From positions 1-52,355 of the forward strand of contig JAURPT010000064.1 of NCBI GenBank assembly GCA_030836535.1: a DNA stretch of 52,355 nucleotides, written 5' to 3'. Each line of letters opens with the position of its first letter. Position 1 is the first letter of the stretch. The DNA is from Alphaproteobacteria bacterium (GTDB taxonomy: Bacteria > Pseudomonadota > Alphaproteobacteria > SMXS01). Both the position numbers and the translations under genes were made by a program. This document shows, one piece after another, positions 9,277 to 17,118 of the stretch. The notes below the pieces were generated by a model. That model was not told the DNA's origin. It did no database searches and saw only the letters and a list, made by a program, of their open reading frames with translations.

Positions 9277-9379
9277 AACAGCAACTCGGATCTGACCTTA
9301 ACCCCTTTCTTTGTAGTGCGGAGAGTGTTGTCCGAGATGATCAAATGGTCAAGACACTGAAACCAAATACTTATCAGCT

Positions 9380-9976
9380 TTATCGGATACGTTTGAGCAC
9401 TACATAAAGCGCGCCGTCGCCCCCATGGTTAGGCCGGGCGGGGTGCCAGGCCAGCACGCGACGGGCATTGTCGCCCTGGGCCAACCATTGCGGCACCACA
9501 TGGCGCAGCACACCGGTACGACGCATGCGGTAGATATTATCCGGGTCGGGCACCTCTATGCCGCCTTTACCGGTGATCACCAAAACACAGCGTTTGCCGT
9601 CTGCCTGCGCATGTGCGAGGAATTTGTTAAGACGGCGGTGCGCCTGTTCCTGTGTCATACCGTGCAGGTCAACGCGCCCTTCAATAGGCAATTGCCCCTT
9701 TTTGAGCCGTCGGGCACGCGCGCCGTCCAGCGAGGTAGCGGCTGCCATACTTTGTGGCGTCGGGGCATATTTATCCCGCACACCAGAAGGTGTCAGGGCC
9801 GCGGGCGGGACGTCTTCCATCTTCTCACGCTTGCGGGAAGGTACCGGCTTATTGGGCGGTAGGGGTACATTACCGGCGCTTTTACCTTTGTCGAGCGGTG
9901 AAACATCGCGGCTGAAGGCCTGCCATAGCGCCTCATCATCCGATGATAGTCCACCTTTCTTCTTGCCGTTGCTCAT
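9380..9976 (-). CDS. Smr/MutS2-domain protein
   Basis: The 198-residue protein has a low-complexity basic N-terminal half and a C-terminal Smr domain starting near residue 98, with the motifs DLHGMTQEQAH and TGKGG that mark the family. Smr domains bind or nick nucleic acid; in many bacteria stand-alone Smr proteins act on RNA of stalled ribosomes or on branched DNA, but which applies here is not known. Its ATG overlaps the mltA stop (ATGA), so it is translationally coupled to MltA, the usual neighbour in alphaproteobacteria. Confidence 0.88.
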   Translation of the reverse strand: MSNGKKKGGLSSDDEALWQAFSRDVSPLDKGKSAGNVPLPPNKPVPSRKREKMEDVPPAALTPSGVRDKYAPTPQSMAAATSLDGARARRLKKGQLPIEGRVDLHGMTQEQAHRRLNKFLAHAQADGKRCVLVITGKGGIEVPDPDNIYRMRRTGVLRHVVPQWLAQGDNARRVLAWHPARPNHGGDGALYVVLKRIR

Positions 9977-11211
9977 AGGTCCAGACTTTCGGCCAACGCA
10001 ACGGGCAGCAAAATGAAATAGCGACCATCCTGTTTCATGCGGCCCGCCCGGCTGCCGGCCTCATCGCCTTCACCCCAGTAGAAGTCACCCCGCACGGCAC
10101 CCTTGATGGCACCACCCGTATCCTGAGCGACCATCAGTCTGCTGGAGATGTCCTGGTTGGCATCACCGTCCAGCTCCAGCCATAGCGGTGCACCCAGCGG
10201 CATGAAGCGCCGGTCGACAGCCAAAGATCGCCGTGCCGTCAACGGCACATTGAGCGCGCCAATGGCACCGACAGAGTCCTGCCGGTGGAAAAACACATAA
10301 GACGCGTTGCGGCGCAGCACGCCTGGCCCCTTGTCCGGATTGGCGGCGAACCACATTTTGATGCCCTGGGCACTGGCTTCATGCGGCCCCAACATATTTT
10401 CGCGGATCAGATAGCGCCCGACAGACGTATAGGGATGGCCATTCTTGCCATCGAAACCCATACGCAGCTTGCGGCCATCTTCCAACTGAATGATGCCAGA
10501 GCCCTGGATATGCAGGAAGAATGCCTCGACCGGGTCTTCCAGCCAGACCAGTGGCAGTGACGCCCCCGGCCAATTGCCCTGCTCAATATCGGCCCGGCTG
10601 TAATAAGGCGCCAGCTTGCCATCTTTAACCCGGCCATAAATCTGGCGGCCAGACAGCTCGGGCTCGAATATGCCGAGGTTAACGGACACGAGATCATCCG
10701 GGCGTGACATCAGGGGAACACCAAACCCGTCCTGCTGCTGCAGGCGACCCGGCAAAACCGGTACGTAATAGCCGGTAAAGAGGCCCGAGGTGTCTTCACC
10801 CATAGCAACGGCATGGGGCACAAAAGCTTCTTCAAAGAATTGGCGCGCCGCACCATCTGCAGCCCCTACAAAATTCGCCAACTCGCAAACCGGTTGCCAG
10901 TCACCAACTGTCCCGGCAAAGGCAGCACCATCCATTTTCTTGCCCGCGGGCATCTTCAACAGAGCGGCACAGGAGGCACGAAACGTTGCCAGCGCCTTGG
11001 TGTGGTCATCACCCGTCCAGCCGGTCAGGGCCGGCCACTCAACTGGTGACAGGTTGAAGTCTTCAACCGTTGCGGGCACAGGGGGCGGGGTTGGCGCAGG
11101 GGCCTGTGTTTCAGGTACAGGTGCAGAGGGCCCGAGCAACCACATGACCAACAGGCCAAAAAGGATGCCGGTAACAAATGTTGCCAACCCGTATAGTTTT
11201 TCCTGCAGCAC
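9973..11211 (-). CDS. mltA: Membrane-bound lytic murein transglycosylase A
   Basis: MltA cleaves the glycan strands of peptidoglycan, leaving 1,6-anhydro-muropeptides, in the periplasm. The 412-residue protein has one N-terminal hydrophobic helix (residues 7-27), a Pro-rich linker, the MltA domain, and the C-terminal 3D domain with AQDTGGAIKGAVRGDFYWG, whose aspartates are catalytic. The start appears to be GTG at 11211, behind an AGGGGA site. There is an uncleaved anchor rather than a lipobox. It follows the Tim44-like gene by 35 bases in a leftward envelope operon. Confidence 0.93.
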   Translation of the reverse strand: MLQEKLYGLATFVTGILFGLLVMWLLGPSAPVPETQAPAPTPPPVPATVEDFNLSPVEWPALTGWTGDDHTKALATFRASCAALLKMPAGKKMDGAAFAGTVGDWQPVCELANFVGAADGAARQFFEEAFVPHAVAMGEDTSGLFTGYYVPVLPGRLQQQDGFGVPLMSRPDDLVSVNLGIFEPELSGRQIYGRVKDGKLAPYYSRADIEQGNWPGASLPLVWLEDPVEAFFLHIQGSGIIQLEDGRKLRMGFDGKNGHPYTSVGRYLIRENMLGPHEASAQGIKMWFAANPDKGPGVLRRNASYVFFHRQDSVGAIGALNVPLTARRSLAVDRRFMPLGAPLWLELDGDANQDISSRLMVAQDTGGAIKGAVRGDFYWGEGDEAGSRAGRMKQDGRYFILLPVALAESLDL

Positions 11212-11246
11212 GTCTTTATTCCCCTGAGAGGGTGCCGAAAGCGGTT

Positions 11247-11903
11247 CTATTCTTCCCGCTGGGTTGCCACCAGTAACCAGTTGGGATCGCGACTTTTGAC
11301 GTCGCGGGCAAAGGTCCAGACATCGCGCACCACTTCAACATCCGACGGGTTCCCATCGATGATGCGGTCTTCACTGTCGCGCAGGGCACTGATGATTTCG
11401 GCTTCAAACCGCACAGTGATCTCTGCCATCCGGCCGTCAACGGCAGCCTCCACGATCTCGGTGGAAACGAGGTCAACCAATTTGGTTTCCATGGTCTGGC
11501 CGGCGGCCTCGCGATCATCAATCGCGGCCAGGAAACCATCGCGCACGTCATCACCCAACAGGGGCGACAGCGTTTCACGGTCACCCTGGGCAAAGGCCTC
11601 GATAATCATTTCATAGGCACCGCCCGCGCCACCAACAAAACCCTGTGGGTCAAAGCTGCGATCAGCCGCCATGATGGGCGCAACAATAGCCTTGAGAGCT
11701 GGGTCCGGATGCAGGTCGACAACGTCTGCGCTTTGCACCTGCTGTGCCGGTGTTTCCTGACGGTCTGCATTGCGCAGGGAAAGCTCACCAATATTGATGG
11801 GCTTGTCCGCGGGACCGGGTTCATTCCCCGTATGCCGACCCAAAACACTGTACAGCCGAAGGGCGATAAAGACCGCCACCATGGCAAGGATTATAATATC
11901 CAA
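11247..11903 (-). CDS. Tim44-like domain membrane protein
   Basis: This is a bacterial Tim44-domain protein (TimA type): one N-terminal membrane helix (DIIILAMVAVFIALRLYSVLG) followed by a linker and a Tim44/TIM44-like alpha+beta domain of about 150 residues. A TTG at 11903 is preferred as start because AAAGGGG stands at the right distance before it and because homologues begin at this point; the frame continues 21 codons upstream to an ATG at 11966 with no good ribosome site. Bacterial members are inner-membrane proteins of unclear role, thought to be forerunners of the mitochondrial Tim44 import factor. Confidence 0.85.
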   Translation of the reverse strand: MDIIILAMVAVFIALRLYSVLGRHTGNEPGPADKPINIGELSLRNADRQETPAQQVQSADVVDLHPDPALKAIVAPIMAADRSFDPQGFVGGAGGAYEMIIEAFAQGDRETLSPLLGDDVRDGFLAAIDDREAAGQTMETKLVDLVSTEIVEAAVDGRMAEITVRFEAEIISALRDSEDRIIDGNPSDVEVVRDVWTFARDVKSRDPNWLLVATQREE

Positions 11904-12063
11904 GGTTCGCCCCTTTAATGGCCCGCAAACAAACCGGCCCGACAAATGCGGCAATGGTTCATTCACGAATTGACATTTCGCCCGGTTATGCCCACCTAAA
12001 GGGGCAATGGCTCCGGGCCGCTTCGTCTGTCATACATAATTCCTCTTGGGGTAAAGAACAAGC

Positions 12064-12528
12064 ATGGGCTTACTGATCCTGCTCTTCATCATCGGTCTGC
12101 CGCTGATTGAAATCTACGGCTTTATTGCCGTAGGCAACCAGGTTGGTGCTCTGTCCACCATCGGGCTGACCGTGCTGACGGCCGCCATTGGCATGATGCT
12201 GGTGCGCGCCCAGGGTATGGGGGTTGTCCGCCGCGCAGAGCAGAACATGGCCCAGGGCGACACACCCATTCGTGAAGCGTTGGAAGGTGTGGCGCTGTTG
12301 CTGGCCGGTGTGTTCCTGTTGATCCCCGGTTTCTTTACCGATGCGCTGGGTGCTCTGCTTCTCATCCCCTTCGTGCGCAACTTGATTGGCCTGGCGATAT
12401 TAAGCCGCGTCTTCATTATGCGCAGCAAGCGGCAGGGTGGCGGCTTCACGGTCGAAGCCGAGTTTGAAGACATTACGCCCCGCAGCAATGACGGCGAACC
12501 ACCGACTTCGTTGCCCCCCAAGCATTAG
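12064..12528 (+). CDS. fxsA: FxsA-family membrane protein
   Basis: A 154-residue integral membrane protein with hydrophobic segments at roughly residues 2-20, 27-46 and 75-105 and the family features GLPLIEIYGFI and LLIPGFFTDALG. FxsA is known in E. coli for relieving exclusion of phage T7 by F plasmid when overproduced; its normal role is unknown. The C-terminus is charged and cytoplasmic in prediction. It is divergent from the Tim44-like gene, a conserved alphaproteobacterial pairing, and precedes secB by 64 bases on the same strand. Confidence 0.9.
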   Translation: MGLLILLFIIGLPLIEIYGFIAVGNQVGALSTIGLTVLTAAIGMMLVRAQGMGVVRRAEQNMAQGDTPIREALEGVALLLAGVFLLIPGFFTDALGALLLIPFVRNLIGLAILSRVFIMRSKRQGGGFTVEAEFEDITPRSNDGEPPTSLPPKH

Positions 12529-12592
12529 TCTTGTGCCGCAGCAAGCCCGCCACTAAAGTCCGCGCCAAGCTTCCCCAACCAGAAGGACAATC

Positions 12593-13072
12593 ATGAGCGA
12601 CGAACAAGCAACGACCGGGACCGAACAAGCCAACCCCCAGTTCAGCATGATTTCCCAATATGTGAAGGACCTGTCCTTAGAAAATCCGCGTGCGCCGGAA
12701 AGCCTGCAGAAGATGCAGGGCAACAACCCGGACATCAAGATCAGCGTCAACATCAACGCCCGCAAAATTGGTGAAGAAGGTTATGAAGTTGCCTTGATGC
12801 TCTCTGCCACGGCCAAGGTGGACAAGGAAACCATGTTCATTGCCGAGCTGAATTATGGAGCCTTGTTTGGCATTCGAAATGTAGCTGAAGACCAGTTGCA
12901 ACCCTTGTTGCTGGTGGAATGCCCACGCCTGATGTTCCCCTTTGCGCGCCGCATTTTTGCTGATGCCGTGCGGGATGGCGGTTTCCCGCCCGTGATGCTG
13001 GACCCCATCGACTTCCTGGCGCTGTATCAACAGCAGAAGGATGGTGCAGGCGACGGTGTGCTGCCCAACTAA
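12593..13072 (+). CDS. secB: Protein-export chaperone SecB
   Basis: SecB is the tetrameric cytoplasmic chaperone that keeps presecretory proteins unfolded and hands them to SecA. The 159-residue protein shows the family core QFSMISQYVKDLSLENP, the central strands KISVNINARK and YEVALMLSATAKV, and the conserved ECPRLMFPFARR segment near residue 105-118, ending in a flexible acidic/Gln tail. Its position opposite dnaQ near the origin matches other alphaproteobacteria. Confidence 0.96.
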   Translation: MSDEQATTGTEQANPQFSMISQYVKDLSLENPRAPESLQKMQGNNPDIKISVNINARKIGEEGYEVALMLSATAKVDKETMFIAELNYGALFGIRNVAEDQLQPLLLVECPRLMFPFARRIFADAVRDGGFPPVMLDPIDFLALYQQQKDGAGDGVLPN

Positions 13073-13084
13073 AACAAGATCAGC

Positions 13085-13777
13085 CTAGCGGGCGTCTTCC
13101 GGTTTGAACCAACGGGCATCCGTTACTTTTTCTTTTAGAAACTCTTCGTGCGCTGACATTTCTTCAGGCGTGGGCGCATGGGGACGTGGTGGTCGTACTT
13201 CCACCGTACGCACCGACCGGGTTTCAACCCGGCTTTCTGCCGCCAAAACCAGACCCGGCTGACGACCGCCAATGAGTTCCAGATAAACCTCTGCCAACAA
13301 TTCAGAATCGAGCAACGCGCCATGCAGATCGCGCGATGAATTGTCGACATCGAAGCGCCGACACAGGGCATCGAGGCTGTTTTGGGCTCCGGGGAATTTG
13401 CTGCGCGCCATGGCCAATGTATCGACCACGCGTTCATCACCAATCGGGGCCTGGCCCATACGACCCAGCTCGGCATTAATGAACCTCATGTCGAACGTCG
13501 CATTGTGCGCGACCAAATTAGCATCACCAACAAAGGCCAGAAAATCCTCCGCAATATCGGCAAAAACCGGGTAATCCGACAGAAATTCTTCTGAAAGGCC
13601 GTGGACCTCAAAAGCTCCCTGCGGCATGTCCCGCTCCGGGTTGATATACTGGTGATAGGTCTCGCCCGTGGGCACGTGGTTGACCAGCTCCAGGCAACCG
13701 ATTTCGACCACCCGGTCATCGCCTTCTGCATCAAACCCCGTGGTTTCGGTATCGAAGACTATTTCCCGGTCACTCAC
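13085..13777 (-). CDS. dnaQ: DNA polymerase III epsilon (proofreading) subunit
   Basis: DnaQ supplies the 3'-5' exonuclease of the replicative polymerase. The 230-residue protein has ExoI DTETTG near the start, an ExoII region HNATFDMRFINAEL and ExoIII with the HGALLDSELLAEVYLEL block (His and Asp of the active site). The C-terminal third carries the polymerase-alpha binding tail. The start is GTG (GTGAGTGACCGG). It lies downstream of coaE, 18 bases away, in the leftward ppsR-maf-aroE-coaE-dnaQ series beside the origin. Confidence 0.95.
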   Translation of the reverse strand: MSDREIVFDTETTGFDAEGDDRVVEIGCLELVNHVPTGETYHQYINPERDMPQGAFEVHGLSEEFLSDYPVFADIAEDFLAFVGDANLVAHNATFDMRFINAELGRMGQAPIGDERVVDTLAMARSKFPGAQNSLDALCRRFDVDNSSRDLHGALLDSELLAEVYLELIGGRQPGLVLAAESRVETRSVRTVEVRPPRPHAPTPEEMSAHEEFLKEKVTDARWFKPEDAR

Positions 13778-13795
13778 ACGCTATCCCCGTTTCTT

Positions 13796-14434
13796 CTATC
13801 GGCGAATACGCCGCTTCATCACCTTGGTTGGCCAGACCTGGCCGTCATAATCCTTCAGCGCCGACAGGATAGCACGGACATGCTGTCGGGCAACGGCCAT
13901 CCCGAGGCCAGAGGGTACAATAAAATGTGCGCGCTTTCTTTTTTCAGCATCAGGCATCTGCTGGGCGAGAATACCCTTGAGCTTTTCCGCCGTCATATCG
14001 GGCCGAGCCATCACCCGCTGCCACTGCAGCCGCGACGGGGCCGAAACAACGACCACGGCATCGACATAGTTATCGCCACCGGATTCAAACAAGAGCGGCA
14101 CGTCTAACACCACAACGGGCTCTCGCCGTTCGCAGGCCTTCTGCAGGAACTGACGCTGGATGCGCCCCATCATCGGATGAATGATGCGCTCAAGTTTGCG
14201 AAGTTCCTCCGGTTTGCCAAACACCCGCTGGCCCAGGGCCGGGCGGTCCAGCACACCGTCCACCACTACGCCGGGAAACGCCTTTTCAATTGCAGGCAGG
14301 GCACGGCCACCGGGCGCCTGCAATGTGTGAACTTCGGCATCAGAATCATAGACCGGCACGCCTTCGCTGCGGAACATGTTGGATGTGGCAGACTTGCCCA
14401 TGCCGATGGAGCCTGTCAGGCCGAGAATAATCAT
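13796..14434 (-). CDS. coaE: Dephospho-CoA kinase
   Basis: CoaE phosphorylates dephospho-CoA in the last step of coenzyme A synthesis. The 212-residue protein opens with the P-loop GLTGSIGMGKSA (residues 4-15) and has the family DSD and LDVPLLFE motifs. Its ATG overlaps the aroE stop (ATGA), so translation is coupled to AroE. Length and motifs are normal. Confidence 0.95.
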   Translation of the reverse strand: MIILGLTGSIGMGKSATSNMFRSEGVPVYDSDAEVHTLQAPGGRALPAIEKAFPGVVVDGVLDRPALGQRVFGKPEELRKLERIIHPMMGRIQRQFLQKACERREPVVVLDVPLLFESGGDNYVDAVVVVSAPSRLQWQRVMARPDMTAEKLKGILAQQMPDAEKRKRAHFIVPSGLGMAVARQHVRAILSALKDYDGQVWPTKVMKRRIRR

Positions 14435-15285
14435 GAGGACGCCTCCAGGTCGTCAACCACCAGCTGCCGCAGCGCATCATCCACTTCGGGTAGCGTGCCG
14501 AACCAGCCCGCAAAGGCCGGGGCCGCTTGATGCAACAACATGCCCAGCCCATCGACCACAGCGTTCCCCCTCGCACGGGCATGGGCCAACAAGTCTGTTT
14601 CGAGCGGGGCATAGACAATATCGGTCACGACAGCCTGCAATGGCAAAGCATCAAGCGAAAGGTCCAGTGCGGGCATGCCCTTCATGCCCAGGCTGGTCGT
14701 ATTTACCAGCAGATCAACCTCCATCAGCGCCGCCTCGCGCTCAGGCCACGGAACAACCAGAATGTCACCCTCATGAGCAAATTCCTCTGCGAGCTGGCTG
14801 GCCTTTGCCTCTGTTCGATTGCTGATGAGGATGGTTTCCACCCCCGCTTCCAACAACCCACACAGAATGGCTCGCGCCGCGCCACCCGCACCGAGCATCA
14901 TCACCCGCGCACCCTCGAAGACAAGATCCGGGCAGCCCTGACTCAGATTATTCATAAAGCCGGCCGCATCTGTATTGTCTGCCAGAACCCGGCCGTCATC
15001 GCCAAACACCAGCGTGTTTGACGCCCCGATGCGCCAGGCCAGGGGCGATACGTCGTCAGCAAAAGCAAGTGCTGCCTGTTTGTGGGGCACTGTCACATTC
15101 ACCCCGGCATAGCCCGCCTCGACAAGCGCGCGCATGTCCTGGTCGAAATTTTCCGGCTCAATGGCAATAGCCTCATAGGACCCGGACAGGCCGAGTGTTT
15201 TGATCCAATGATTGTGGATCATGGGCGAGCGGGAATGGCTGATCGGCCAACCGACAACCCCGGCTTTGGTGAATTTTTGCGCCAC
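14431..15285 (-). CDS. aroE: Shikimate dehydrogenase
   Basis: AroE reduces 3-dehydroshikimate to shikimate with NADPH in aromatic amino acid synthesis. The 284-residue enzyme has the substrate-binding SRSPMIHN, the catalytic Lys in NVTVPHK, NTDAAGF, and the Rossmann glycine loop MLGAGGAARA followed by SNRTEAKA, which indicates NADPH preference. The start is GTG at 15285 with AGGGAAGAGG upstream. It lies 18 to 23 bases after maf, depending on where maf ends. Confidence 0.95.
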   Translation of the reverse strand: MAQKFTKAGVVGWPISHSRSPMIHNHWIKTLGLSGSYEAIAIEPENFDQDMRALVEAGYAGVNVTVPHKQAALAFADDVSPLAWRIGASNTLVFGDDGRVLADNTDAAGFMNNLSQGCPDLVFEGARVMMLGAGGAARAILCGLLEAGVETILISNRTEAKASQLAEEFAHEGDILVVPWPEREAALMEVDLLVNTTSLGMKGMPALDLSLDALPLQAVVTDIVYAPLETDLLAHARARGNAVVDGLGMLLHQAAPAFAGWFGTLPEVDDALRQLVVDDLEASS

Positions 15286-15308
15286 TGCCTCTTCCCTTTG
15301 TCTTCAGC

Positions 15309-15896
15309 TCATCGGGCCTTGTTCCCGCAAAAATGCCAAGAGCGGCAGCAAAGGCAAGCCCAGAATAGAAAAAAGTCGCCCTCTACGAGGTCGAACAACT
15401 GCGCGCCACGGCCTTCCAGCTGATAGGCACCAACACTTTCCAACACCACGGGGCCAGCCGTTTCCAGATAGGTAGCAATGAAGCTTTCATCGAGCACCCG
15501 CATACGCAATTGCGGCGCTGAAAGATGTTGCCAGACAATATCATCACCTACTGCAATAGAGGCTGCGGTCAATAATTCATGGCGTTTGCCGGACAGAGAT
15601 TGCAAGTGCCTGCGCGCCTCGACCATGTCATGCGGCTTGTTGTAATTTTGACCGTCGCAAACAAGGATCTGGTCTGCACCATTGACCAGGGCATTTGGAT
15701 ATTGTGTAGAAACGGCCCGCGCCTCGGCTTGCGCCAATGCCATGGCAATATCATCCATTAGCAACCCATCAATTTGTCCTTCCCGCTTGATGACATCCTC
15801 GTCAACGCCCGAGGCGATAGCCTCGGCTGAAATTCCAGCATTCTTGAGCATGCGGGCACGAGACCGACTGGCCGAGGCAAGAATTAACCGGCTCAT
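15309..15896 (-). CDS. maf: Maf-family nucleotide pyrophosphatase, C-terminus frameshifted
   Basis: Maf proteins hydrolyse non-canonical or modified nucleoside triphosphates. The ATG at 15896 overlaps the ppsR stop (ATGA) and gives MSRLILASASRSRARML, the family start; a longer frame upstream is not needed. Residues up to VEGDFF are normal, but the last ~22 residues as read are foreign, Cys/Trp-rich. In the next frame the expected ending ILGLPLLPLLAFLREQG is found intact, closing at 15304. One missing T in the T6 run at 15371-15376 explains this. It is either a sequencing error or a true C-terminal mutation. The conserved catalytic part is otherwise present. Confidence 0.85.
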   Translation of the reverse strand: MSRLILASASRSRARMLKNAGISAEAIASGVDEDVIKREGQIDGLLMDDIAMALAQAEARAVSTQYPNALVNGADQILVCDGQNYNKPHDMVEARRHLQSLSGKRHELLTAASIAVGDDIVWQHLSAPQLRMRVLDESFIATYLETAGPVVLESVGAYQLEGRGAQLFDLVEGDFFLFWACLCCRSWHFCGNKAR

Positions 15897-16729
15897 AAGA
15901 TAATATCCTCTTCTGCCAGGCGGGCCTGGTGTTTCTGATAGAGATTGTAAATCGCTGCCGCTGTTTCCTCGATCGACCGGCGGGTCACATCGATCACTGG
16001 CCACCCCTGCCGGTTGAACAGGCGGCGCGCCTCTGTCACTTCATCTTCCACCGCCAGAGGGTCTGCATAGATGGAGTCTCCCGGGTCGGCCATGCTGCGC
16101 AGACGCGACTGCCGCACATGGACCAAACGATCTGCCGTTGTCGACAGGCCCACGACCAGCACTTTGGTGAGCCCCTCCAGTTCCGGCGGCAGCGGCATGT
16201 TGGGGACAATGGGAATATTGGCCACTTTAAGGCCCCGATTGGCCAGATACATACAGGTCGGGGTTTTCGATGTGCGCGAAACACCCAGCAACACAATGTC
16301 GGCCAGGTGCAGATCGTCGGTCCGCGAGCCGTCATCATGCACCAGCGTGTACTGGATAGCATCAATCCGGGCGAAATAATCTGCATCCATCTGGTGCTGT
16401 TGGCCCGGCAGGCCAACAGCCTCACTACCGAGATATTGGCCCAAAACCTTGAAAGTAGAATCCAGTACCGCCTGGCAGGGAACATCCAGTTTCGCACAGC
16501 CTGCCTCAAGCCGCCGGCGCAATTCAGGTGAAACAAGGGTAAAGAGTACCAGGCCCGGATTTGCTTCAATATCGGCAAGGACCTTATCGACGCGGCGTTC
16601 GCTGCGGACCATATTGTGCAGATATTGTTCGCTCTCCGTACCTTCAAATTGCGACAGAACTGCCGAGGTCACGGCGTTGAGTGTTTCCCCCGTCGCGTCT
16701 GAGACAAGATGCAAAATATGTGCAGCCAT
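15893..16729 (-). CDS. ppsR: Pyruvate phosphate dikinase regulatory protein (PSRP, DUF299)
   Basis: This 278-residue protein belongs to the bifunctional kinase/phosphorylase family that uses ADP to inactivate, and phosphate to reactivate, pyruvate phosphate dikinase or PEP synthetase. The P-loop-like motif LLGVSRTSKTPT lies near residue 148-159, and the C-terminal block GWPVIDVTRRSIEETAAAI is characteristic. It is the first gene on the left of the presumed oriC and is transcribed away from it, translationally coupled to maf. Its target enzyme is not in the window. Confidence 0.92.
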   Translation of the reverse strand: MAAHILHLVSDATGETLNAVTSAVLSQFEGTESEQYLHNMVRSERRVDKVLADIEANPGLVLFTLVSPELRRRLEAGCAKLDVPCQAVLDSTFKVLGQYLGSEAVGLPGQQHQMDADYFARIDAIQYTLVHDDGSRTDDLHLADIVLLGVSRTSKTPTCMYLANRGLKVANIPIVPNMPLPPELEGLTKVLVVGLSTTADRLVHVRQSRLRSMADPGDSIYADPLAVEDEVTEARRLFNRQGWPVIDVTRRSIEETAAAIYNLYQKHQARLAEEDIIL

Positions 16730-17020
16730 GAGTGCCTAAGTCCTTTGGTCACATGTCGAACTTTATGTGCACAGATGGGGACAAATAACAAGCAATCAGA
16801 CCCTCCCTGTGAGGATCGGGGATAACAACCTCTGTTCGTGCCCATGGGGATGAATCGCCTTTCAAAGGGTGAGTCCTGTGTATGGTGTTTTCCAAATATG
16901 ATAGTAAAGAAACTTATCCCCGTAATTCATCTGTTTCTTCCACAGGCTGACCGCGAATATGAGCAGTTTGTCCCGGTTTTTTGTGACTCTGATGTGACAA
17001 TCCACTATTTACCAACTCGT

Positions 17021-17029
17021 TGTGGATAA
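17021..17029 (-). promoter_or_regulatory. Perfect DnaA box
   Basis: TGTGGATAA on the plus strand reads TTATCCACA on the minus strand, the exact high-affinity consensus for the initiator DnaA. It lies in the middle of the presumed origin, about 90 bases from the hemE start. Two weaker TTATCCCCG boxes are nearby. Confidence 0.8.
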
Positions 17030-17082
17030 GTGTTGTGCAAAATGGCTGTCCCCAATTTCCACACGGTATAACAACAACCACT

Positions 17083-17099
17083 ATTCCTTATTAAGGAAT
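17083..17099. promoter_or_regulatory. Palindrome and near-CtrA motif at the hemE promoter
   Basis: ATTCCTTATTAAGGAAT is an 8-base perfect inverted repeat around one central base, about 20 bases before the hemE start codon. It overlaps a TTAA-N7-TTAT sequence (17091-17105), one base from the CtrA consensus TTAA-N7-TTAA. A dimeric regulator could control hemE or origin firing here. It might instead be a simple AT-rich hairpin; no partner protein is implied by the sequence. Confidence 0.4.
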
Positions 17100-17118
17100 C
17101 ATTATTATAGGAAGCCCT

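Larger units (their letters stand above)
16730..17118. other. Probable chromosomal replication origin (oriC)
   Basis: This 389-base gap lies between divergent ppsR and hemE, the place where the origin is found in Caulobacter, Rickettsia and other alphaproteobacteria. It contains a perfect DnaA box TTATCCACA (minus strand, 17021-17029) and two identical variant boxes TTATCCCCG in opposite orientation (minus 16817-16825; plus 16914-16922). Four GANTC sites, the CcrM methylation target, lie at 16852, 16871, 16985 and 17096. The hemE-proximal end (about 17064-17109) is AT-rich and could be the unwinding region. Genes on both immediate flanks are transcribed away from the gap, as expected at an origin. 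The identification is from synteny plus boxes, not from experiment. Confidence 0.8.

Noticed and set aside
9280-9310. Motif TTAAGGTCAGATCCGAG as part of a mobile-element boundary
   Set aside because: It resembles sequences seen near some REP transposases, but nothing else at the site supports insertion.
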